A stretch of DNA of 7,630 nt, from positions 1-7,630 of the forward strand of contig DAOVHN010000107.1 in assembly GCA_030671915.1 (NCBI GenBank), in the 5' to 3' direction. Of the stretch, positions 1-5,629 are shown in pieces. How positions within the stretch are numbered: the first letter of the stretch is position 1; each line of letters begins with the position of its first letter. A program made the position numbers and the translations under genes. The notes below the pieces were generated by a model, which saw only the letters and a list, made by a program, of their open reading frames with translations, searched no databases and had not been told where the DNA came from. The stretch comes from Pseudomonadota bacterium (GTDB taxonomy: Bacteria > Pseudomonadota > Alphaproteobacteria > UBA8366 > JADFVY01).

Positions 1-847
1 CGGCTTCGGAAGCGTATTCCAGAAGGGCCTGAAGTTCCTTCGGCAGGGAATTGCATTTCTTCGCGTTGAAGGTGACTTCGAAACATTCCTGGGACTGATG
101 GAAGCTGGCCAGGTGGTAATGCTTGGAGACGTCCTGCATACCGAAGTCGCTGTCGGAAGTCGGATTGTTGAATTCGGCAGCGTCGATCAGGCCGCTCTTC
201 ATCGCCGGCTGAATTTCGCCGCCCGGCAACTGCACCACGGACAAGCCCATTTCCAGCATAACGTCAGCCGCCAGGCCAACGGTCCGGTACTTCAGGCCCT
301 TCATCTGGGATGAGTCCTTGATCTGTTCCTTGAACCATCCCAGCGGCTGCGCCGGCATCGGGCTGTTGAAGAAGCTGACCAGGTTAAGGTCCAGGCTGCC
401 CATCAATTCGTTGAACAGGTCCATACCGCCGCCATAGTGGATCCAGCCGAGCATTTCCTGCGCTGACCAGCCAAAGCATGGGCCGGTTCCGAACAGGGAA
501 GCCGCTTTGGATTTGGAATACCAGTAAGCAGGCACATAGTGGGCGCCATCAAGGACGCCGCGGTGCACCGCATCCTGCATCTGGCTGGTTTTGACAACGG
601 AGTTAACCGACAGCAGATCGATTTTCAGATCCTTGCCGGCCATGGCGTTCACGCGACTGACGTAGCTTTTGGCATTTTCAAGGAAGATACCGCCGCCCCA
701 GGCGGCCTGAACCTTCAGGGTAACCGGCGCTGCCCTGGAAACACTCGGCATTGAAACGGCGGCAGTAGCGCCCGCGGCGGCGCCGACACCGACTTTAAGA
801 AACTTTCTGCGGCTAGCCGTGTTGGCCTTGGTGTCCTTGTTTGTCAT
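1..847 (-). CDS. TRAP transporter solute-binding protein, DctP/TakP-like, Tat-exported (3' end missing)
   Basis: This is the periplasmic receptor of a tripartite ATP-independent (TRAP) carrier, which hands a small organic acid to the DctQ/DctM membrane subunits. The minus frame stays open from the ATG at 847-845 to the left edge, giving 282 residues of a family that usually has 330-370, so the C-terminus is lost. Residues 11-20 read ASRRKFLKVG, a twin-arginine motif. An Ala-rich hydrophobic stretch follows, with likely cleavage near residue 39 (SRA/AP), so the protein is probably exported folded. Family marks are a Gly-rich GGGM at about 139-142, the Arg of KYRTVG at 188 (position of the conserved carboxylate-binding Arg), LPGGEI at about 207-212, and GLIDAAEFNNP around 219-229, where TakP-type receptors usually have DAAEW. 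A strong Shine-Dalgarno (GGGAGGAG) precedes the ATG. The membrane subunits should lie left of the window. The ligand is unknown; a 2-keto, 2-hydroxy or other monocarboxylic acid is my inference. Confidence 0.9.
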   Translation of the reverse strand, partial: MTNKDTKANTASRRKFLKVGVGAAAGATAAVSMPSVSRAAPVTLKVQAAWGGGIFLENAKSYVSRVNAMAGKDLKIDLLSVNSVVKTSQMQDAVHRGVLDGAHYVPAYWYSKSKAASLFGTGPCFGWSAQEMLGWIHYGGGMDLFNELMGSLDLNLVSFFNSPMPAQPLGWFKEQIKDSSQMKGLKYRTVGLAADVMLEMGLSVVQLPGGEIQPAMKSGLIDAAEFNNPTSDSDFGMQDVSKHYHLASFHQSQECFEVTFNAKKCNSLPKELQALLEYASEA

Positions 848-854
848 TGGTTTA

Positions 855-862
855 CTCCTCCC
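855..862 (-). promoter_or_regulatory. Strong ribosome binding site of the TRAP receptor gene
   Basis: Read on the minus strand, GGGAGGAG lies 7 bases before the ATG at 847. It is nearly full complementarity to the 16S rRNA tail. This fixes the start of the TRAP receptor and suggests high expression, as is usual for binding proteins. Confidence 0.75.
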
Positions 863-903
863 GACTTCAAGGTATTGAAATGAAGCGTGTATGGCGCGCA
901 ACC

Positions 904-925
904 GCTTCCGGCAAGGCCGGAAAGC
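904..925 (-). promoter_or_regulatory. Hairpin in the 5' leader of the TRAP receptor mRNA
   Basis: TTCCGGC (906-912) and GCCGGAA (916-922) form a perfect 7-bp inverted repeat around a 3-base loop. Outer G-C pairs extend it to about 9 bp if one base is bulged. No T-run follows on either strand, so it does not look like an intrinsic terminator. It lies about 57 bases upstream of the TRAP start codon. It could stabilise the message, act as a protein site, or matter little. Confidence 0.4.
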
Positions 926-1155
926 CGTGCACTGTCCCGCTTTAGGATATTAACACTGAACCTCGGATGAATATGGAATAGCTCCCTGTCAGATATCCTT
1001 GAGACAACCGTTGCATCCCGCGAGGGACGGTCTGGCCGCGACAAAGTTCAACATTTTCGGCGCGGGCGCAACAAAAATTGCAAATTGTATGCGATTCAAA
1101 GGATTAACCCGTTATTTATCGTTTGCATACTTACACAGGTGGGCCGATTGGTGTC

Positions 1156-2121
1156 TTATGCCACCCGGTCGCCCGGTTCCCGGCCTGCGAATATCGCGTC
1201 GAGGTTATCGAGCGCTCGATAACCCATTGCATCGCGGGTCTCGCGCGTGGCGCTGCCGACATGCGGTAATAGAAATGTGTTATCCAGTTCGCGGTAACGG
1301 GGATCGATCGCCGGCTCGTTATTGTAGACGTCCAGACCGGCCGAATGCAGCTTGCCCGATTTCAGCGCAGCGATCAGCGCATCGTCGTCGACCAGGGCGC
1401 CGCGCGCGGTGTTGATCACGATGGCGCCGTCGGGCAGCAGCGCGATCCTGGCCGCATTCAGCAGGCCCGTGGTCTCGGGCGTCGCGGGGCAATTCAGCGA
1501 AAGTACCTCGCACAGCGGCAACATCTCTTCCAGCGATTCATGGAAAATCGCGCCCTGTTCCAGCGTGGGATCGATGCGCCGGCGGTTATGATAATGCACT
1601 TCCATGTCGAACCCGCGCATGCGCCGCGCCACGATCTGGCCCACCCTTCCCATGCCGACGATACCGACGCGCTTGCCGGTGACCTGGATGCCGACCATGA
1701 AGGCCGGGCTCCAGTCCTTCCAGCCGGCGCCGCGCACCAGGCGTTCGCCCTCGCCGGCACGCCGCGCCGCGCCCAGCATGCAAAGGATGGCGATTTCGGC
1801 GGTCGCGTCGCTTAGTACATCCGGCGTATTGGTGACGATGATTCCGCGCTTGGCGGCCGCCTGAAGGTCCACATGATCGACTCCAACCGAGAAATTGGCG
1901 ATCGCCTTGATGCTGTCGGGTAATCGGGCAACGACTTCAGCGGAAAATTTTTCCGTATGGCAGGGCATGATCGCGTCCGCGCCCTCGCTCAACGCGATCA
2001 GCTCGTCGCTGGAATACAGCCGGTCGTCAGGGTTCAGCCGGGGCTCGTAGTCCCGGTGTAGCCGGTCCTCGACGGCATTCGGCAGTTTCCGGGTCACCAA
2101 AACAACGGATTTTCCGCTCAT
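1156..2121 (-). CDS. D-isomer-specific 2-hydroxyacid dehydrogenase (GyaR-like glyoxylate/hydroxypyruvate reductase or D-glycerate dehydrogenase)
   Basis: A cytoplasmic NAD(P)-dependent enzyme of 321 residues, full family length, that interconverts 2-keto acids and D-2-hydroxy acids. The N-terminal catalytic half carries NFSVGVDHVD (76-85) and VTNTPDVLSDATAEIA (96-111). The nucleotide-binding loop is GMGRVG (156-161). The catalytic triad is complete: Arg240 in NTARG, Glu269 in NNEP and His287 in LPHVGSAT. The second Rossmann strand ends in HNRRR (178-182) without the acidic residue typical of NAD enzymes, so I infer a preference for NADP(H). GAGGAA lies 9 bases before the ATG and supports this start. 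The opening VTRKLPNAVEDRL resembles glyoxylate/D-glycerate dehydrogenases, but the exact substrate cannot be read from sequence. The gene is divergent from the S41 protease and lies upstream of the TRAP receptor on the same strand. Its last part contains a perfect 22-bp palindrome (1203-1224). Confidence 0.92.
   Translation of the reverse strand: MSGKSVVLVTRKLPNAVEDRLHRDYEPRLNPDDRLYSSDELIALSEGADAIMPCHTEKFSAEVVARLPDSIKAIANFSVGVDHVDLQAAAKRGIIVTNTPDVLSDATAEIAILCMLGAARRAGEGERLVRGAGWKDWSPAFMVGIQVTGKRVGIVGMGRVGQIVARRMRGFDMEVHYHNRRRIDPTLEQGAIFHESLEEMLPLCEVLSLNCPATPETTGLLNAARIALLPDGAIVINTARGALVDDDALIAALKSGKLHSAGLDVYNNEPAIDPRYRELDNTFLLPHVGSATRETRDAMGYRALDNLDAIFAGREPGDRVA
1203..1224. repeat. Perfect 22-bp palindrome inside the dehydrogenase gene
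   Basis: GGTTATCGAGC (1203-1213) is followed at once by its exact reverse complement (1214-1224), with no spacer. The flanking bases (A1202, C1225) do not extend the symmetry. It lies in codons near residues 300-306 (GYRALDN) of the dehydrogenase. Because it is symmetric and codon-aligned, the opposite strand also reads GYRALDN there. It has the shape of a dimeric regulator site, but no function is shown. Confidence 0.6.
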
Positions 2122-2305
2122 TTATCTATTTTCCTCGACTGTTTTTCTGGCCCGCGAGGGCTACGCCTGCGTCCTTGTAACATATTCGTTTACCTTTTTA
2201 AGTCATGATGCATGCTGCCGATTGACCGGACGGCGCCATATGCCGCGAAGCTGAATTTGAAGACCCGGTGTGAGAAGCAAAGAGATTATTTTGGAGAATT
2301 TTCAA
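2122..2305. promoter_or_regulatory. Divergent promoter region between the dehydrogenase and the S41 protease
   Basis: The 184 bp between the two start codons must carry promoters in both directions. The centre at about 2175-2205 is A/T-rich. On the plus strand TTGTAA (2175-2180) and TTAAGT (2198-2203) are 17 bp apart, a weak sigma-70-like pair that would leave a leader of about 100 bases. On the minus strand GAGGAA (2131-2136) is the dehydrogenase ribosome site. No clear operator dyad is visible. Confidence 0.35.
2293..2297 (+). promoter_or_regulatory. Ribosome binding site that decides the S41 protease start
   Basis: GGAGA lies 8 bases before the ATG at 2306. The in-frame GTG at 2270, twelve codons earlier, has no comparable site. 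Starting at 2306 also puts the positively charged and hydrophobic parts of the signal peptide at the very N-terminus. Confidence 0.6.
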
Positions 2306-3586
2306 ATGCGTGGTTTGCATGCTGGTTTCCTGACTGGCCTGGTTTTTTTGCTCGGCGCCTGTACGGTATCCCCCGACCCGGGACCCGAAGCGCGCGCCGC
2401 GGCTGAACTGCTTGCCGCCGATATCAATGCCCGCAGTGCTTACTATGGCGCCAGCCCGAACCAGACCGAGCCCGACATCAGACTGTTCGCGCGTGTATTC
2501 GAACGGGTCAGGTCCGACTATGTGCGCCCGGTACACCAGGATCTACTGCTCGCCGCCGCGGCCACCGCGATCGAGGATGCAGACCCCGGGCCGGGTGAAA
2601 TCGGCGGCAACTGGCTGGTGGAGCGCGCCATCAAGGGTATGCTGGAATCGCTGGACCCCTACAGCACCTATCTGCCGAAAGACGAATATACGGCGATGAA
2701 GGAATCGATGCGCGGCCGCTTCGGCGGGCTGGGCATACAGATTGCCGCGCCAACGAAGGGCGGTGGTGTGCTCGTAGTGACGCCGCTGGAAGGAACGCCG
2801 GCGGAACGGGCCGGTCTGCGAACCGGCGATCTTATTACCCATGTCGACGGCAAGAACATCATGGAAAAATCGCTGCGCGAAGTCGTTGCCGATCTGCGCG
2901 GGCCCGTGGGAACGCGCGTCGTGCTGACCGTCGAACGCGAATCGTCCAGCGCCTTCGACGTGCCGCTGGTTCGCGACGTCATCCGCATGGACGTCGTCAA
3001 ATGGCGGCTCGAAGGCGAATTCGGCTATTTGCGCATCGCCAGTTTCACCGAAAATACGGCCGAAGACGTCGAGCATGCGATCCAGGATATCCGCCAGAAT
3101 CTCGGCGGGCGCATGGCCGGCCTGATCATCGATCTGCGCAACAATCCGGGCGGTCTGCTGGTCGAATCCGTCGCCGTGTCCGACGCCTTTATCGAAAGCG
3201 GCGATATCGTATCGACCCGGGGCCGCAAGAGCAATCAGCATTACCGCGCGACTACCGGTGATATCGCCGCCGGTCTGCCCATTGTCGTCCTGATCAACAA
3301 GGGGTCCGCATCGGCCGCCGAAATTCTTGCCGGCGCCCTGAAAGACCATAACCGCGCGATACTCGTGGGCGGGCGCAGTTATGGCAAGGGTACGGTCCAG
3401 ACGGTCATCCCGATGGGCCACGGCACGGCGATGAAGCTGACGACCGCGCGGTATTTCCGGCCGCTCGGCGATTCCGTCGATGGCGGCATTCAGCCCGACT
3501 TCGAGGCCGAGGACGATATCCAGACCGAACGGGATGAAGGCCTCGACCGCGCCATCGCCGAACTCAGCCGCCTGGCGAGCCTTTAA
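2306..3586 (+). CDS. S41 family C-terminal-processing peptidase (CtpA-like), predicted lipoprotein
   Basis: A serine protease of the CtpA/Prc family, which trims or degrades exported proteins at exposed C-termini. From the ATG at 2306 it has 426 residues. Residues 1-19 form a lipoprotein signal (Arg2, hydrophobic core, lipobox LGAC), so Cys19 should be lipidated. Thr20 instead of Asp gives no inner-membrane retention signal, so I infer the outer membrane. A helical N-terminal domain (about 55-135) is followed by a PDZ domain (about 138-220, beginning GGLGIQI, with GTPAERAGLRTGDLI). The protease core shows YLRIASF (241-247), LIIDLRNNPGG (273-283), GSASAAEI with Ser336 as nucleophile, and GKGTVQ with Lys361 as general base and Gln365. 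The Ser-Lys spacing of 25 matches Prc and plant CtpA. All catalytic residues are present. The gene stands alone on its strand, without the envC-like or RNA pyrophosphohydrolase neighbours often seen beside ctpA, so it may be an extra paralogue. Confidence 0.92.
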   Translation: MRGLHAGFLTGLVFLLGACTVSPDPGPEARAAAELLAADINARSAYYGASPNQTEPDIRLFARVFERVRSDYVRPVHQDLLLAAAATAIEDADPGPGEIGGNWLVERAIKGMLESLDPYSTYLPKDEYTAMKESMRGRFGGLGIQIAAPTKGGGVLVVTPLEGTPAERAGLRTGDLITHVDGKNIMEKSLREVVADLRGPVGTRVVLTVERESSSAFDVPLVRDVIRMDVVKWRLEGEFGYLRIASFTENTAEDVEHAIQDIRQNLGGRMAGLIIDLRNNPGGLLVESVAVSDAFIESGDIVSTRGRKSNQHYRATTGDIAAGLPIVVLINKGSASAAEILAGALKDHNRAILVGGRSYGKGTVQTVIPMGHGTAMKLTTARYFRPLGDSVDGGIQPDFEAEDDIQTERDEGLDRAIAELSRLASL

Positions 3587-3645
3587 GGCATTTCCCACTT
3601 GCATGAAGTCGGTTCCGGGTCGGAGCCGATCAGCCTTGAAGTGCC
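3587..3645. terminator. Foldable inverted-repeat element between convergent genes, possible bidirectional terminator
   Basis: This 59-bp gap lies between the stop codons of the S41 protease (plus) and ribokinase (minus). GGCATTT (3587-3593) can pair with AAGTGCC (3639-3645) with one G-U. Inside it are a strong stem of TCGGTTCC (3609-3616) with GGAGCCGA (3622-3629), one G-U and a 5-base loop, and a small stem of ACTT (3597-3600) with AAGT (3606-3609). Together they suggest a three-way shape. No T-run follows on either strand, so a classical intrinsic terminator is not shown. A REP-like repeat or a 3'-end-protecting structure is also possible. Confidence 0.4.
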
Positions 3646-4569
3646 CTAAACCAGCCGCCTGCCTGCGGGCAAATCCGGAAGGCTTGCTTCGATAGCTTCC
3701 TGTTCGGGCAGGCTGCTTTGCGCTCCCTCGATTCGGCAGGCCAGGCCCGCGCCGGTCGAAGCGCGGCAGAGCGCGTCGTATAGTCCCTCCCCTTTGTCCA
3801 GCGCCGCCGCCAGCCCCCCGCAGAAGGCATCGCCTGCCGCCGTTGTGTCGATTGGCGCGATCGGCAGGGCCGGGATCGAATATCCGCCGTCGGGACCGAA
3901 GGCCAAGGCGCCGGCGCCGCCCAGCGTAACAATGCAAGTCAGCCCGTAACGCTGCGCCAGCAACCGCGGAACCCGGGTCGGCTGATCCGTGTCCAGGCCC
4001 AGTTCGCCGGCCAGCATCGCCGCCTCGAACTCGTTGGCCACCAGATAATCGACCGACCGCAGAACGGTCTCGGGAACCATGCCGGCAGGGGCGAGATTCA
4101 ACAGCACGCGCGCGCCCGAGTCTTTGGCCCGTTTGATGATCGCCCAGTTTTCCGCGACCGGCACTTCCATCTGCAGGGCCACCAGCGTATCCGGGCCCAG
4201 CGCCGCATCGGGGACCTGGGCCGCGCGTGCGTCGAGATTGGCGCCGCTCGCAACGACGATTGAGTTTTCGCCACCAGCGTCCACCCAGATCGTTGCGGCA
4301 CCGGTAGGGCGTTTCGAAACCGCGACGCCTTCCAGACCGACCCCGGCTTCTCGCAGCAAGGTCAGCGCCATGTCGGCGAAATTGTCGGGGCCGACCTGGC
4401 CGAAGAAGAGGGTGAATGCGCCGGCGCGGGCCGCCGCCACGGCGGTATTAGCCCCCTTGCCGCCGGGATACAGGCTGTAGGCGTCGGACAGGACAGTTTG
4501 CCCCGGCCGCGGCAAGGCGACAACCTGAATGACAACGTCGATGTTGATCGAGCCGAAAACGACGATCAC
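3646..4569 (-). CDS. rbsK: Ribokinase (PfkB family sugar kinase)
   Basis: A cytoplasmic kinase that phosphorylates D-ribose, or a related sugar or nucleoside, with ATP. I start it at the GTG at 4569-4567, giving 307 residues, the usual ribokinase length. A purine-rich ribosome site lies 10 bases upstream, and VIVVFGSINIDVV begins the first strand as in the family. The frame stays open to a TTG at 4674, but those 35 extra residues match nothing in the fold. Seen: GGKGAN (36-41) in the sugar site; NEFE (179-182), the NxxE metal motif; VTLGGAGA (214-221); and the PfkB signature DTTAAGDAF (241-249) with Asp247 as catalytic base. The tail RIEGAQSSLP (279-288) matches the ribokinase C-terminus and its monovalent-cation region. 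The gene converges on the S41 protease with a 59-bp gap. The phosphate acceptor could differ from ribose; no ribose transporter gene is in view. Confidence 0.88.
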   Translation of the reverse strand: MIVVFGSINIDVVIQVVALPRPGQTVLSDAYSLYPGGKGANTAVAAARAGAFTLFFGQVGPDNFADMALTLLREAGVGLEGVAVSKRPTGAATIWVDAGGENSIVVASGANLDARAAQVPDAALGPDTLVALQMEVPVAENWAIIKRAKDSGARVLLNLAPAGMVPETVLRSVDYLVANEFEAAMLAGELGLDTDQPTRVPRLLAQRYGLTCIVTLGGAGALAFGPDGGYSIPALPIAPIDTTAAGDAFCGGLAAALDKGEGLYDALCRASTGAGLACRIEGAQSSLPEQEAIEASLPDLPAGRRLV

Positions 4570-4579
4570 GGTCCGCTGG

Positions 4580-4591
4580 CCCCTTTCCCCC
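4580..4591 (-). promoter_or_regulatory. Ribosome binding site supporting the GTG start of ribokinase
   Basis: On the minus strand the purine run GGGGGAAAGGGG ends 10 bases before the GTG at 4569. No such site precedes the TTG at 4674. This favours the 307-residue protein over a 342-residue one. Confidence 0.55.
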
Positions 4592-4612
4592 GTTGTTTGC
4601 GTAAGAACCGAT

Positions 4613-4654
4613 CCGGGTTGAGTGGAATCGCTTACCGGCGATCCGCCAACCCGG
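4613..4654 (-). promoter_or_regulatory. Inverted repeats in the ribokinase leader
   Basis: CCGGGTTG (4613-4620) and CAACCCGG (4647-4654) are a perfect 8-bp inverted repeat separated by 26 bases. Inside lies a small stem, GGCG-ATC-CGCC. The strand used by one arm can instead pair locally as ACCGG with CCGGT. The two folds exclude each other and lie in the 159-bp gap between the universal stress gene and ribokinase, shortly before the ribokinase ribosome site. It could be a leader structure or an operator. No regulator or ligand is implied by the sequence. Confidence 0.35.
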
Positions 4655-4728
4655 TGAATCGGCTCTATCTTCAATATTCAGAGCGGATCCACGCGATCCC
4701 ATGGGTACCATCCGTCTGATTCACACCA

Positions 4729-5553
4729 CTAGTGGGACAGAAGCACCGGTACCGTCATATGCCCCAGGATGTGGCGTGTCGCCCCGCCCAACACTAATTC
4801 ACGCATGCGCGAATGGCCATAGGCGCCCATCACAATCAGGTCGGCACCGCTGTCCGCAGCCTGATTCAGCAGCACGTCGCCCACCTCGATGTCAAGGCCC
4901 GCGGTCTTGGCGGCGATTGCTTTCAGGCCGTGGCGCGCCAGATGTTGGGCGATGTCCGCGCCCGGCATGCCGCCGATACCGTTCGGCTCCACGGCGAAAA
5001 CCTCGATGCTGTCGGCCGATTCCAGAATAGGCATCGCATCCGAGACCGCGCGCGCCGCTTCGCGGCTGCCGTTCCAGGCGACCAGCACCTTGCGGCCGAT
5101 CTCCGCCGGAGCGCCTATATAGGGTACGACCAGGATCGGCCGGCCGCTGGCCATGATCAGTTCGTCCACCAGATCATCGCCACCGCCCTGGCTCTCGGGC
5201 GCATTCTGGGAAATCACCGTCAGGTCGGCGTAACGGCTGCGCAGCGACAGCGATTCCAGCGGCCGGCCGCTGGCCACGGAAAATCCGCTTCTGCCGGTCA
5301 GCCCGGCTGCACTGACGGCTTTCTCGAAGGTCTCGCGCTCCTTGTCCAGCACCTCCTGGCGCTGCTGCCTGAGGATTTCCACCGCCGACGGCGGTATCTC
5401 GATCGCCGCGAATCCCGGAATTTCAGGCGGCCGGTTGACCGTCAGCCCGGTCAGATGCGCGTCGTGCCGCAACGCCAGCGAGCAGGCCGCGGCCACGGTG
5501 CTGGCAGCGTGCGCGGAATCATCGACATAAACCAGAATATCCTTCAACGGCAT
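4729..5553 (-). CDS. Universal stress protein, tandem UspA domains
   Basis: A cytoplasmic protein of 274 residues made of two UspA folds in tandem. Such proteins bind ATP or AMP in part of the family and are linked to survival under starvation, oxidative or membrane stress. Domain 1 spans about residues 3-145, from LKDILVYVDDS to SGRPILVVPY. Domain 2 spans about 153-274, from GRKVLVAWNGSREAARAV to TVPVLLSH. Domain 2 keeps most of the nucleotide loop G-2x-G-9x-G (Gly243, Gly246, Gly256), but the next residue is Gly instead of Ser/Thr. Domain 1 lacks the loop. The ATG at 5553 is chosen because AGGGGA lies 7 bases before it; the in-frame TTG two codons earlier would be too close. It follows the ABC ATPase genes by 76 bp on the same strand, so cotranscription is possible but unproven. 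Confidence 0.9.
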   Translation of the reverse strand: MPLKDILVYVDDSAHAASTVAAACSLALRHDAHLTGLTVNRPPEIPGFAAIEIPPSAVEILRQQRQEVLDKERETFEKAVSAAGLTGRSGFSVASGRPLESLSLRSRYADLTVISQNAPESQGGGDDLVDELIMASGRPILVVPYIGAPAEIGRKVLVAWNGSREAARAVSDAMPILESADSIEVFAVEPNGIGGMPGADIAQHLARHGLKAIAAKTAGLDIEVGDVLLNQAADSGADLIVMGAYGHSRMRELVLGGATRHILGHMTVPVLLSH

Positions 5554-5560
5554 TTTCAAA

Positions 5561-5566
5561 TCCCCT
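5561..5566 (-). promoter_or_regulatory. Ribosome binding site that decides the universal stress gene start
   Basis: AGGGGA on the minus strand is 7 bases before the ATG at 5553, but only one base from the TTG at 5559. The ATG is therefore the better start. Confidence 0.55.
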
Positions 5567-5629
5567 GTTAAATCACGAAATCCAGAACTCGACTCTCGCG
5601 CAATCGGCCCGGCACATCATTGATTTCCC

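Larger units (their letters stand above)
848..1155 (-). other. Leader and promoter region of the TRAP receptor gene
   Basis: About 308 bp separate the dehydrogenase stop from the TRAP receptor start, and no convincing gene lies here. The part at about 1060-1135 is clearly more A/T-rich than its surroundings and probably holds the promoter. On the minus strand TACAAT (1089-1084) resembles a sigma-70 -10 box, but I see no good -35 box at the proper distance. GTATGC (1087-1092) and GCATAC (1125-1130) form a 6-bp inverted pair 32 bp apart, a weak operator candidate. A strong hairpin sits at 904-925. An open minus frame (1044-844) ends in an ATGA overlap with the TRAP start, but it has only a TTG start and no ribosome site. 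Confidence 0.45.

Noticed and set aside
844..1044. A 66-codon minus-strand frame ending in an ATGA overlap with the TRAP receptor start, like a coupled leader gene.
   Set aside because: It has only a TTG start, no ribosome site and no recognisable protein character. It also spans the hairpin, and the ATGA overlap is expected by chance about as often as any frame end.
1084..1130. A GntR-type operator or sigma-70 promoter for the TRAP gene.
   Set aside because: TACAAT is a fair -10 box, but no -35 box fits. The GTATGC/GCATAC arms are 32 bp apart and the local symmetry of ATTGTATGCGAT is only 8 of 12, too weak to list as a separate site.
2270..2305. Upstream GTG start for the S41 protease (12 extra residues).
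   Set aside because: It puts charged residues before the signal peptide and lacks a good ribosome site, whereas the ATG at 2306 has GGAGA at proper spacing and a clean lipoprotein signal.
2543..3937. A 464-codon open frame on the minus strand opposite the S41 protease, running into ribokinase.
   Set aside because: It is longer than the protease but low-complexity, rich in Arg/Gly/Ala/Asp, and matches no family I recognise. The plus strand holds a complete protease with all catalytic residues. High third-position GC creates such antisense frames.
4684..4760. A cluster of hexamer palindromes (GGATCC, CCATGG, GGTACC, ACTAGT, ACCGGT, CATATG) that looks like a cloning polylinker.
   Set aside because: The right half codes for the normal UspA C-terminus (HMTVPVLLSH and stop), and the surroundings are native in composition. 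No vector sequence is seen, so I take it as chance clustering.
4813..5571. A 252-codon plus-strand open frame opposite the universal stress gene.
   Set aside because: It is His/Gln/Arg-rich with no domain, and the minus strand encodes a clear two-domain UspA protein across the same bases.
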